A stretch of DNA of 39,625 nt. Origin: Actinomycetota bacterium. GTDB lineage: Bacteria > Actinomycetota > Actinomycetes > Nanopelagicales > Nanopelagicaceae. Each line of letters begins with the position of its first letter. Position 1 is the stretch's first letter. The stretch is taken from assembly GCA_005800815.1 (NCBI GenBank), contig SYEK01000009.1, forward strand, positions 1-39,625. Direction: 5' to 3'. Below, in pieces: positions 27,111-35,032 of the stretch. Under the pieces are notes generated by a model. That model was not told the DNA's origin and did no database searches. It was given only the letters and a program-made list of their open reading frames with translations. A program made the position numbers and the translations under genes.

Positions 27111-27185
27111 CACTCCGGCTGTTTGAATCATGATGGGGAATATAGAGAGCCTCAATGCCAACTAATGAGATCAGAGGAAGGGCGT

Positions 27186-27959
27186 ATGACAGATAAGACT
27201 CTGCTGCGCGTTAATGACCTCTCGGTCAACTTCGGTGGCCTCAAAGCCCTCAATGGGGTCAACCTCGAATTGAGAAAAGGTGAAGTCTTGGGACTTATCG
27301 GTCCCAATGGCGCAGGAAAGACCACAGTCTTTAACGCTCTCTGCGGAATCATCACCCCAGACTCAGGATCACTTGAGCTCCATGGCCAGAGAATCAAATG
27401 GCCCCAGCCCCATACATTAGCCAAGCTCAAGATTGCTCGAACATTGCAAGGCGTTGGATTATTTCCAGATTTGAGTGTCTTTGACAATGTGATGATTGGT
27501 GCAAATAAATTCGCTACATCAGGTCTGATCAGAGCGGCCTGTGGGATCAACCAGCAAGATGAGAGGGCGTTAAAGGAGCGCGTACAAGCAGCACTTGAGA
27601 GAGTCTATGTAGGTGGGGTCGCTGCGCGGCGTGCAGATACTCTGGCCTATCCAGATACCAAGCGAGTCTCCATCGCAAGGGCGCTAGTTGCAGAGCCAGA
27701 GATATTATTACTTGATGAACCAGCCGGGGGATTGGGCCCGCACGATATTGAATGGCTCAATGGCCTGATCCATAACTTGAAGTCTGCGACCTCCATCATT
27801 ATCGTCGAGCATCACATGGATGTGGTGATGTCAGTCTGTGATCGGATCTATGTTTTAAATTTTGGCGAGATAATTGCCTCTGGCACCCCATCTCAGGTCA
27901 GAGAAGACCAGGCGGTCATCCAGGCCTACCTGGGGAGTAAATCAAAGGCCAGAACATGA
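27186..27959 (+). CDS. livG: Branched-chain amino-acid-type ABC transporter ATPase (LivG-like) with altered signature motif
   Basis: LivG is one of two cytoplasmic ATPases driving a HAAT-family importer. Walker A is G-P-N-G-A-G-K-T (residues 39-46), the Q-loop glutamine is Q88, Walker B ends L-L-D-E-P (D177, E178) and the H-loop histidine is H209. The signature loop, normally L-S-G-G-Q or L-S-Y-G-Q-Q-R in LivG, reads L-A-Y-P-D-T-K-R (153-160), so the conserved glycine and glutamine are missing. ATG 27186 with GAGGAAGG upstream gives 257 aa; the frame is open for 21 codons before it. It overlaps livF by four bases. Confidence 0.9.
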   Translation: MTDKTLLRVNDLSVNFGGLKALNGVNLELRKGEVLGLIGPNGAGKTTVFNALCGIITPDSGSLELHGQRIKWPQPHTLAKLKIARTLQGVGLFPDLSVFDNVMIGANKFATSGLIRAACGINQQDERALKERVQAALERVYVGGVAARRADTLAYPDTKRVSIARALVAEPEILLLDEPAGGLGPHDIEWLNGLIHNLKSATSIIIVEHHMDVVMSVCDRIYVLNFGEIIASGTPSQVREDQAVIQAYLGSKSKART

Positions 27960-28669
27960 GCGGGCTGGCGGTAAGTGAACTCGCCGTCTCTCATGGGGCG
28001 ATCGTGGCTCTGCGCGGCATCTCATTCTCAGTCCAAGTCGGTCAACTTGCAGCCGTGATCGGCTCCAACGGCGCTGGAAAGACCACATTACTTCGCGCAC
28101 TCTCTGGACTGAACAAGGCATCATCTGGAAGTGCGCAGTGGAATGAGAGGGAAATTCTGGGAGCACGACCAGATGCGCTGGTGCGAAGTGGCATCAGCCA
28201 TGTATCCGAGGGCAAATCCGTCATCCCTGAGTTAAGTGTGAGGGAGAATTTAGTATTAGGTGGAATCTGGCGAGGCGACAAGAGTGATACCAACGCTGCC
28301 ATCGCTGAGGTAGTCGAGCTCTTCCCGATATTAGGCCAGAGGATGAGCCAGAGCGCAGATACTCTCTCAGGTGGGGAGCGACAGATGCTGGCAATCGGTA
28401 GAGCGTTGGTCTCAAGACCGAAGTTGATGCTCTTGGATGAACCCTCACTTGGCTTGGCCCCGATAGTCATCGAGCAGATATTTGCCACCATAGATCAACT
28501 ACGTCGCAAGTTGGGCCTGACCGTAGTTCTAGTCGAACAAAATGCGATGAGCGCACTGGAGATCGCCGATATCGGAGTCATCATCAACCTGGGTGAGGTT
28601 GTCGCCTCTGGCACAGCTAGTGAGTTGATAGATGATCCGGCCCTACGAGCTGCTTATCTGGGATATTGA
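27956..28669 (+). CDS. livF: Branched-chain amino-acid-type ABC transporter ATPase (LivF-like)
   Basis: This is the second ATPase of the importer. Walker A is G-S-N-G-A-G-K-T (36-43), the signature L-S-G-G-E-R-Q (137-143) is intact, and Walker B ends L-L-D-E-P (D161, E162). The switch segment reads V-E-Q-N, with glutamine where most ABC ATPases have histidine; this is usual for LivF. The product is 237 aa. Paired with LivG it would form one ATP site using its own intact signature and one using LivG's degenerate signature. It overlaps livG by four bases and livH by one. Confidence 0.92.
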   Translation: MSGLAVSELAVSHGAIVALRGISFSVQVGQLAAVIGSNGAGKTTLLRALSGLNKASSGSAQWNEREILGARPDALVRSGISHVSEGKSVIPELSVRENLVLGGIWRGDKSDTNAAIAEVVELFPILGQRMSQSADTLSGGERQMLAIGRALVSRPKLMLLDEPSLGLAPIVIEQIFATIDQLRRKLGLTVVLVEQNAMSALEIADIGVIINLGEVVASGTASELIDDPALRAAYLGY

Positions 28670-29565
28670 TGCAGAAACTATTAGAGACCTTGCTCATAGG
28701 AGTATCGACTGGATCTATTTACGCCTTGATGTCCCTTGCTCTCGTACTGGTCTGGAGATCGACTCGCGTCGTCAACTTTGCGCAAGCAGGTCAGGCGATG
28801 CTCTCTACTTATTTTGGTTATGAGATAGCCAGTCGCAGCGAAATATTCTGGCTTGGCTTGGCCGCTGCCATTATCGCTGGAGCACTGGTTGGGGCTGGCG
28901 TGGATTTTTTCTTCATGCGAGTTTTATTCAAACGCGCCATCTCAGGGCCTGCGGCTGTAGTAGCCCCGGTCATCGCCACATTGGGCCTACTCGGATTGAT
29001 CAGAAGTATTGTGGGATTGACCTGGGGCGGGGAGTTCAAATCGATCCAGGCGCCGGCATCCAAGGATGGTCTGACTATAGGCCAAACGACGATTCCATTT
29101 TCAGCCTTGAATATCCTCATTATCGCCACGGTCTCCTTGATTCTAATCACCTTAGCGATCATATTTCAACGAACAAATCTGGGCCTATCACTTCGCGCCT
29201 CGGCCTATGCACCTGAGATTGCCCAGTTGGCAGGTATCAGAACGGCGCGCACCAGGACGATTGGTTGGGCCATCGCCGGTGGAGTCGGTGCAGTCGCTGG
29301 GATGTTAGTGACCTCCTACAACTTCCTCTCACCGTACTCGCTAGATCTCTTGCTGGTCTTTGGATTTATCGCAGCGGTCATCGGAGGTCTTGAAAGTATG
29401 GTCGGCTCTGTTATCGGTGCCTTGGTCCTTGGGATTGGCCTTACCTTTATTTTGAACTACGTTGGGACCTCATTGGTATTTATCGGTGGATTTGTAGTTC
29501 TTATCGTGGTCTTGCTTGTTAAGCCAGATGGAATCATGGCCAGAGGAAAGGCACGCCGTGCGTAA
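28669..29565 (+). CDS. livH: Branched-chain amino-acid-type ABC transporter permease (LivH-like)
   Basis: LivH is one of two membrane channel subunits. The 298 aa protein has about eight hydrophobic segments. Conserved features include G-S-I-Y-A-L-M-S-L-A-L-V-L near residues 14-26, N-F-A-Q-A-G, and the cytoplasmic coupling region with A-P-E-I-A-Q-L-A-G-I (E-A-A-like loop). ATG 28669 in TGATG is chosen over a TTG three bases upstream. It overlaps livM by eight bases. Confidence 0.92.
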   Translation: MQKLLETLLIGVSTGSIYALMSLALVLVWRSTRVVNFAQAGQAMLSTYFGYEIASRSEIFWLGLAAAIIAGALVGAGVDFFFMRVLFKRAISGPAAVVAPVIATLGLLGLIRSIVGLTWGGEFKSIQAPASKDGLTIGQTTIPFSALNILIIATVSLILITLAIIFQRTNLGLSLRASAYAPEIAQLAGIRTARTRTIGWAIAGGVGAVAGMLVTSYNFLSPYSLDLLLVFGFIAAVIGGLESMVGSVIGALVLGIGLTFILNYVGTSLVFIGGFVVLIVVLLVKPDGIMARGKARRA

Positions 29566-30523
29566 AAAAATAATCTTATTCATCCTTCTTGGTTGGCTCT
29601 TGCTTGTAATCGGTGATCGCGTGGATGAGCTTCGGGTCTATCAAGGAGCACAGATTGCGATGTATACGATCGCTCTAGCATCAATAGTCTTGCTCACTGG
29701 TTACTCCGGCCAAGTATCACTTGGCAATGGTGCGATGATGGCAGTTGGTGGTTATGCAGCGGCTCTGACACTTAATAATCTAGGTAGCCCGGTATGGTTC
29801 GCATTTTTGATGGCGATATTTTTCTCAGCTCTCTTTGGCGCCCTCCTTGGAACGGCAGCTGCCCGATTATCTGGACCATATCTGGCGGGAACAACTCTGG
29901 CTCTGGCCGTGGGTCTTCCAGCGATTGCAAATCAATTTTCATTCCTGGGAGGAGAGCCGGGGATCTTCTTTGATGTTGGTCTTCCTCCGCAGAGATTGGG
30001 GCAGGAGTTCACCCAATATAAATGGTTCTTTTGGATCGCTACCTTGATAGCCCTGCTCGCCTTGTTTATCACCTCCAATATCCTCCAATCGCGCTTTGGG
30101 CGCACCTGGCGTGCGATTCGCAGCAACCCCTTGGCAACTGAACTATCAGGAATCCACTCATCGCAGATGAAGATCCTGGCCTTTACCATCAGCTCAGCCC
30201 TGGCCGGACTGGCCGGAGCGGTGCTGGCCATGACGATTAGCCTGGTCGCCCCCGGTGCCTACACCCTGACGCTCTCATTTGCCCTGGTCACAGGGGCTGT
30301 ACTCGCCGGTGTTTCCAGCCTGCCAGGGGTGGTCCTGGGGGCGTTGATCCTGGTGGCAATCCCTGAGATCGCAGATGCTCTAGCCAACAGATTGGGGGGT
30401 GGTGAGAACGTCAGTAGCTATCTCCCCGGGCTCATCGTGAGCATCTTGTTGATTCTCTCGGTTATCTTTACCCCCAATGGTCCAGGGGAGAACCTGCACA
30501 GGCACCATCGAAAAAAAGCCTAA
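29558..30523 (+). CDS. livM: Branched-chain amino-acid-type ABC transporter permease (LivM-like), GTG start
   Basis: LivM is the second permease. The 321 aa sequence shows about nine hydrophobic stretches, the G-Y-S-G-Q-V-S-L-G-N-G-A-M-M-A-V-G-G-Y family motif, and a coupling loop with R-S-N-P-L-A-T-E-L-S-G-I. GTG 29558, with AGAGGAAAGG at 29542-29551 upstream inside livH, is the best start; the frame is open for 14 codons before it. A 70-base spacer with a possible promoter separates it from the binding protein gene. Confidence 0.92.
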   Translation: MRKKIILFILLGWLLLVIGDRVDELRVYQGAQIAMYTIALASIVLLTGYSGQVSLGNGAMMAVGGYAAALTLNNLGSPVWFAFLMAIFFSALFGALLGTAAARLSGPYLAGTTLALAVGLPAIANQFSFLGGEPGIFFDVGLPPQRLGQEFTQYKWFFWIATLIALLALFITSNILQSRFGRTWRAIRSNPLATELSGIHSSQMKILAFTISSALAGLAGAVLAMTISLVAPGAYTLTLSFALVTGAVLAGVSSLPGVVLGALILVAIPEIADALANRLGGGENVSSYLPGLIVSILLILSVIFTPNGPGENLHRHHRKKA

Positions 30524-30593
30524 GGCATTTGTTTTAGGCGGGTGAAGCAGTAGATTACTCGTAAGTAATACAACCCTCGATGGAAGGAACAAA
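30524..30593 (+). promoter_or_regulatory. livM-livK spacer: candidate promoter, palindrome and weak hairpin
   Basis: GCCTAA (30518-30523) and TTAGGC (30534-30539) can pair across the end of livM without a T-run. TTGTTT (30529-30534) and TAGATT (30551-30556), 16 bases apart, make a plausible promoter. ATTACT-N4-AGTAAT (30554-30569) is a perfect six-base palindrome overlapping the -10 box and the expected transcription start, so it could be an operator. AAGGAA before ATG 30594 is the ribosome binding site. A separate promoter would allow higher expression of the binding protein, common for such importers. Confidence 0.4.
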
Positions 30594-31886
30594 ATGATTA
30601 GAAAGACTCCTAGAAAGGGGACTTGGCTCGCCGCTACGGTGCTTGCCTCTGGCAGCCTATTTGCAACGGCGCTTCCAGCCTATGCAGAGGCGGGTGTGAG
30701 CGCCAGAGAGATAAAACTTGGCATCACCCTTCCACTTACTGGCGCGGCATCCCCAGGCTATAACAAGATTGGTAACGCCATGAACGCCTACTTCAAGTAT
30801 GTCAATGACAATGGCGGGGTCTATGGCCGAAAGATCACACTTATCCAAAAAAATGATGAGTACTCCCCACAGTTGGCCATCGCCAAGACGAACGAGTTGA
30901 TTCTTAAAGATAAAGTATTTGCACTCGTTGGCCCACTTGGAACTGCAACGTACACAGCGGTCCATAAATCTGTAAACCTTGCCAAGCGTGGAGTCCCGAG
31001 CCTGTTCCTAAATACTGGATTTAGTGGATTTTCAGATAAGAAGAGCTATCCGACCTCTTTCATGATTCTCTCCTCATATGCCATGGAGGCAAAGATCGTT
31101 GCTCAATTCCTCAAAGACAACCATGCCGGGAAGAAACTGGGACTGGTCTATCAAAACGATGAGTTTGGTATCGATGCGATCACCGCCTTTAAGGCAGCTG
31201 GAACCAAGTTTGACGTTACCGTCCCCTATACATCAGGCTCTCAGAGCGCGGCCACCGCACAGACCTGGGTCTCCCAGCTTGCAGCAGGTGGAGCCCAAGT
31301 GGTTGTCTTCTTTGGCGTAACATCGGCGACAGCTCCGCTACTTGCCGTATCGGCTGCAGCCAAGTACGCACCACAGTGGATCCTTGGATCAGTGGGTTCA
31401 GATCCATTAACTCTGCGAGCACTGGGTGTTCCAGTAGCAGTTCTCAATGGCGCTCAGACTCCAGCGGGTAATCCATCACCAAATGATACGAGCGATGAGT
31501 ATGTCAAGCAGTTCCAAGAGATCAACACCAAGTACAACGATGCCCCTTTCGATGACTATGTACTCCAAGGCATGAACCTTGGCCTGATGACTGTTCAAGC
31601 ACTGCGGGCAGCAGGATCTAATCCAACCCGCAAAGGGCTGATCAGAGCGATGGAGAGCAAGGGATCAAGCTTTGCATCTGTGGCTTACTCTCCGCTGGGA
31701 TATTCAAAGACAAGCAACGTTGGTCATACCGGCTATTACATGGCAGTCATGGATGCCAACGGAGATAGAAAGCCATTTGGTGGAACGGTCAAGCTGTACA
31801 CCACCGATAGTGGCTCTGGTCCAGTTGTGTTATCTACCTTCAAGCGTCCGGCAATGCCAGCGAAAGGATTACCAAGTAACTCATGA
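30594..31886 (+). CDS. HAAT-type ABC transporter substrate-binding protein (LivK-like)
   Basis: This is the exported ligand-binding component. A signal peptide (residues 1-31, ending A-Y-A) precedes a type I periplasmic-binding fold beginning E-I-K-L-G-I-T-L-P-L-T-G-A-A. The family motif V-G-P-L-G-T-A-T is near residue 113. The product is 430 aa. There is no cysteine in the signal region, so it is not an obvious lipoprotein. HAAT binding proteins take branched-chain or other amino acids, amides, or aromatic acids; the ligand cannot be told from sequence. The stop overlaps the ATG of a secreted hydrolase gene by four bases. Confidence 0.9.
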   Translation: MIRKTPRKGTWLAATVLASGSLFATALPAYAEAGVSAREIKLGITLPLTGAASPGYNKIGNAMNAYFKYVNDNGGVYGRKITLIQKNDEYSPQLAIAKTNELILKDKVFALVGPLGTATYTAVHKSVNLAKRGVPSLFLNTGFSGFSDKKSYPTSFMILSSYAMEAKIVAQFLKDNHAGKKLGLVYQNDEFGIDAITAFKAAGTKFDVTVPYTSGSQSAATAQTWVSQLAAGGAQVVVFFGVTSATAPLLAVSAAAKYAPQWILGSVGSDPLTLRALGVPVAVLNGAQTPAGNPSPNDTSDEYVKQFQEINTKYNDAPFDDYVLQGMNLGLMTVQALRAAGSNPTRKGLIRAMESKGSSFASVAYSPLGYSKTSNVGHTGYYMAVMDANGDRKPFGGTVKLYTTDSGSGPVVLSTFKRPAMPAKGLPSNS

Positions 31887-33508
31887 AAAACTTTAAGTTC
31901 AAGCGTTCCTTAACGCTCATAGCAGTCTCATCACTGCTCTCCATCACCGTTGTCTCTATCCCAACGGCCGCGCAGGCAACTCCTGCTTGCACCACGGCAA
32001 ACTTCGTCACCACCTGTCTTGGAGCAACTACAGATGCTGCTCCCTATATGCTGATTACTCCAGCGAACTTCAACGGGACTGTTTATCTCTATTCTCATGG
32101 ATATCGCCCAAATGTTGCAGTTCCTGCCGGAATCCCAGGAGTTGGTGGCTACACCATCACTAACACCCCAGAGCCAGCACCTGGTGGAAATCCACAGATC
32201 ATCGGGGCCCTTCTTGCAAAGGGATTTGCCGTGATGGGCTCTGGTTTTGCCCGTCAAGGCTGGAATGCAGATTCAGCTATCAAGACCAATGTTGAGTTGA
32301 TAGGTGTTTTCAAGAAGCAATATCCAAAGACTACGAAGGTCGTTGCCTGGGGTAGTTCACTCGGAGGCTTTATCACTCAAGCGCTAGCTGAAAAATATCC
32401 AAATTTGATCAGCGCCGCTGCGCCTCTTTGCATGGCAAGTGATCTCAATCCATTGATGACAATGGCCGGGGATGCGATCTGGGGAATCAAGACATTCTTT
32501 GATCCAACCATCAAGGGTGGAAATTACTCAGCTGGTCCAGCAGGTTATGCAGAGGCGATGGGAGATCTGGTGAAGGTCTTTACCGCAATTGGTGCCATGC
32601 AGGTGGCAATCGGGGCAAATCCGGCTGCACCAGCCTGGCCTGCAACATCAACCGTTCCTGCCGCACTCAAGGCAGTTCCTTCACGAAGTGCTCTAGTACT
32701 TGTCGCATTGATGTCTGGTATCCCGATGCAATCGGCACACTTTGATTCAACATCGGCACCAGCAGGCCTTCCAGCCGCTAATGCTCTCTCATTCCAACTA
32801 GCCATCAACCCGGCTCTTGCCGCGCTAGAGAACCTTGCTAACGCCGCAGCGTTGGGAGTTCTGGCTACTTACGATCTAGAGCTACAGGCAGGTGGAGCAA
32901 TATTTGATAACACTGCAACTAATTACGCTGCACGTGTCTCTGACGAGCAGTTCATCTGGAGCTCTGCACTCTCTGGCAACGCTGGAATTGGAGCCCTTCT
33001 TGGATATCTCGCAGTTGTGCCAAGAGCTAAGGGAGATCCTGCGGCAATGGCTAAATTGGCTTCACTGACAACTCATACTGGCAAAGTTGAAATCCCAACG
33101 ATTCTCTTTACCGCAACGGCCGATCCAGTAACAACGCCTGGAAATCAGCAATCAGTGATCGACAAATATGCCGCATATTCAGCCGATAAGTGGGCAGCTA
33201 CCATCAAAGAGAGAGGCAGCAAAAAACCAACTAATAATCAGTTGGCCTTGTGGAGCATCCCTGCTGAGAAGTACACCAAGTTCACCGCTGCTGGCACTCC
33301 TAATACAGCAGTTGCCGCAGCCCCAGGAACCAACCATTGTAACTTCACCGTTGCTCAGCATTTGGCGATAGCAGATCTACTCGCTTATGCCGCATCTAAT
33401 GGTAAGAACCTATCGGGTGGAGCATTGCTCACTAAGATACGTAAGGCAGGCAATATGACTTACGATCGTGGTTATATCGCTCCTAAGATGAAGTATTACG
33501 GAGGATAA
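31883..33508 (+). CDS. Secreted alpha/beta hydrolase
   Basis: The 541 aa product has a signal peptide (1-32, ending A-Q-A) and alpha/beta hydrolase features. These are an oxyanion-type S-H-G-Y at 71-74, nucleophile S159 in G-S-S-L-G, a likely acid D413 in T-A-D-P-V, and a likely histidine H484 in T-N-H-C-N-F-T. An Ala-rich insert (about 215-345) probably forms a lid. Cysteines 36 and 45, and 182 and 485, could form disulfides. It overlaps the binding-protein gene by ATGA, so synthesis of the two is probably coupled. An ester or amide hydrolysed outside the cell to feed the importer is a reasonable inference; the substrate is unknown. Confidence 0.85.
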   Translation: MKNFKFKRSLTLIAVSSLLSITVVSIPTAAQATPACTTANFVTTCLGATTDAAPYMLITPANFNGTVYLYSHGYRPNVAVPAGIPGVGGYTITNTPEPAPGGNPQIIGALLAKGFAVMGSGFARQGWNADSAIKTNVELIGVFKKQYPKTTKVVAWGSSLGGFITQALAEKYPNLISAAAPLCMASDLNPLMTMAGDAIWGIKTFFDPTIKGGNYSAGPAGYAEAMGDLVKVFTAIGAMQVAIGANPAAPAWPATSTVPAALKAVPSRSALVLVALMSGIPMQSAHFDSTSAPAGLPAANALSFQLAINPALAALENLANAAALGVLATYDLELQAGGAIFDNTATNYAARVSDEQFIWSSALSGNAGIGALLGYLAVVPRAKGDPAAMAKLASLTTHTGKVEIPTILFTATADPVTTPGNQQSVIDKYAAYSADKWAATIKERGSKKPTNNQLALWSIPAEKYTKFTAAGTPNTAVAAAPGTNHCNFTVAQHLAIADLLAYAASNGKNLSGGALLTKIRKAGNMTYDRGYIAPKMKYYGG

Positions 33509-33541
33509 TCTTTCGTAATCCATCGTGTGAGATAGCGATCT

Positions 33542-33580
33542 AGAGAGGGCCTGGGAGACCAGGCCCTCTCTTTTTCCTTT
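33542..33580 (+). terminator. Strong intrinsic terminator after the liv-hydrolase cassette
   Basis: AGAGAGGGCCTGG (33542-33554) pairs perfectly with CCAGGCCCTCTCT (33559-33571) around a GAGA tetraloop, and TTTTCCTTT follows. This thirteen-base-pair GC-rich stem with a T-run closes the transporter-hydrolase transcript 33 bases after the hydrolase stop. Confidence 0.92.
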
Positions 33581-33585
33581 ACCCT
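33580..33585 (+). promoter_or_regulatory. Candidate -10 box for a leaderless tsaE transcript
   Basis: TACCCT lies immediately after the terminator and ends six bases before the tsaE ATG at 33592. It is the same hexamer as in the rplM and groES promoters. No ribosome binding site precedes the ATG, so the mRNA may begin at the start codon. The -35 region would fall in the terminator stem and shows no TTGAC-like hexamer. Confidence 0.5.
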
Positions 33586-33591
33586 TGGCAG

Positions 33592-34026
33592 ATGATCTCT
33601 GTTGCAACTGCCCATCAGATGTATGAACTGGGAGAAAGGCTCTGCCGATATTTGCGTCCAGGTGATCTAATTTTGATCAATGGTCCACTCGGAGCCGGTA
33701 AGACAGTTCTGGCCCAGGGCATCGGTGCAGGTCTGGGCATCACCGATGTCACATCTCCTACATTTGTGATCGCCCGTATACACACAGCCCCACTCCCGAT
33801 GATCCATGTAGATGCCTATCGCTTACTCGATACCGATAATCCCAGGTTGTATTTAGATGATCTAGATCTCGATACCGAGCACTCTGTGACCGTCATCGAG
33901 TGGGCAGGAGCAGAGTCTGAGCATCTCAATCAGGATCGCTTAGAGATCACCATCGATCGAAGTGATGAGGTACGAAAAGTCGAGATCACCTGTGTGGGTA
34001 AGCGTTGGGCAGGTTTTTCTCTATGA
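33592..34026 (+). CDS. tsaE: tRNA t6A biosynthesis ATPase TsaE
   Basis: TsaE is the P-loop ATPase that resets the TsaB-TsaD complex forming N6-threonylcarbamoyladenosine at tRNA position 37. Walker A is G-P-L-G-A-G-K-T at about residues 31-38, followed by the family S-P-T-F segment, H-V-D-A-Y-R and the C-terminal E-W-A. The length is 144 aa. Its last four bases overlap tsaB, and it opens the tsaE-tsaB-rimI-tsaD group. Confidence 0.93.
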   Translation: MISVATAHQMYELGERLCRYLRPGDLILINGPLGAGKTVLAQGIGAGLGITDVTSPTFVIARIHTAPLPMIHVDAYRLLDTDNPRLYLDDLDLDTEHSVTVIEWAGAESEHLNQDRLEITIDRSDEVRKVEITCVGKRWAGFSL

Positions 34027-34568
34027 GGATCACATTAGCGATCGATACATCCACATCTTGCACATCTGTAGGCATCATCGGTGATGGTCAATTGATCTGG
34101 AGCGGCTTTGGTGATGGTGCAAGGGCCCATGGCCTAGCTCTTCCCACATTGGTGCAGGAGGCGATAACTGGGCGCCAGGTCGATGAGGTTGTCGTTGGTA
34201 TGGGACCGGGACCTTTTACGGGACTGCGTATCGGTATCGCCTTTGCTCACAGTTTTGCCCTGGCCCAAGATATCCCAGTGCGTGGTGTGTGCTCACTCGA
34301 TGCGATCGCAGCACAGGTGAATGAGAAGGACTTTATTGTCACGGTGGATGCACGGCGAAAAGAGCTCTACTGGGCGCGCTATATAAATGGTGTGCGCATG
34401 GGCGAGCCTGCCGTGAGTTTTCCTGCAGCTGTTGGCGTTGAGAGTGTGCCCATCTTTAGCGATCTGTATCCGGATCTATTGGCCATGGCTGGACTCAGTG
34501 GCGATATCACAGAGCCGATCTATCTGCGCCATCCAGATGCCATTGCAACGGTGGATCGCCAACCATGA
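34023..34568 (+). CDS. tsaB: tRNA t6A biosynthesis protein TsaB
   Basis: TsaB is the inactive ASKHA-fold partner that dimerises with TsaD. It opens L-A-I-D-T-S-T-S-C-T-S-V-G-I and contains G-M-G-P-G-P-F-T-G-L-R-I-G, both characteristic. ATG 34023 overlaps the tsaE stop; an in-frame upstream start at 34005 lies inside tsaE. The product is 181 aa, somewhat short but within the family range. The end overlaps rimI by four bases. Confidence 0.92.
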   Translation: MRITLAIDTSTSCTSVGIIGDGQLIWSGFGDGARAHGLALPTLVQEAITGRQVDEVVVGMGPGPFTGLRIGIAFAHSFALAQDIPVRGVCSLDAIAAQVNEKDFIVTVDARRKELYWARYINGVRMGEPAVSFPAAVGVESVPIFSDLYPDLLAMAGLSGDITEPIYLRHPDAIATVDRQP

Positions 34569-35032
34569 GTAAAAATGGAGTTACCTATCGCGATGCGATG
34601 GCCCTTGATCTTCCAATCCTGGTGTCGATGGAAAAGACTCTATTTGCAGATGCACCTTGGTCGATGGGCCAGTTCAAAGAGGAGTTCAAAGGGGTACCGC
34701 GTACACATCTTTTTATCGTTGCCCTGGATGCTAGCGATGAGATCATCGGATATGCAGCGGTGATGGTGCCAGCCCCTGGCCTCGAGGCCGATGTCTTAAC
34801 TGTGGGAGTTCTGCCTGCCCACCGTAAAGGCGGTATCGGGACTGCCTTTATGGGGCTCCTTGAGATCTGGGCGCAGGAGAAAGGCTCTAACGCCATGATG
34901 CTAGAAGTCGGCGTGGATAACACAGGTGCGATAGGCCTCTATGAATCACTTGGATACTCCAGAGTATCTGTGCGCAAGAACTATTACGGCGCCGGCGCAG
35001 ATGCTCTAGTCATGCGAAAAGAGCTCAGATGA
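34565..35032 (+). CDS. rimI: Ribosomal-protein-alanine N-acetyltransferase (GNAT family)
   Basis: RimI acetylates the N-terminal alanine of S18 and, in some bacteria, other proteins. The 155 aa GNAT domain has the acetyl-CoA pyrophosphate-binding motif [10 protein letters not shown] near residues 87-96. The C-terminal [13 protein letters not shown] follows. It sits between tsaB and tsaD with four-base overlaps on both sides, the usual actinobacterial order, which supports RimI over a generic GNAT enzyme. Confidence 0.88.
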   Translation: MSKNGVTYRDAMALDLPILVSMEKTLFADAPWSMGQFKEEFKGVPRTHLFIVALDASDEIIGYAAVMVPAPGLEADVLTVGVLPAHRKGGIGTAFMGLLEIWAQEKGSNAMMLEVGVDNTGAIGLYESLGYSRVSVRKNYYGAGADALVMRKELR

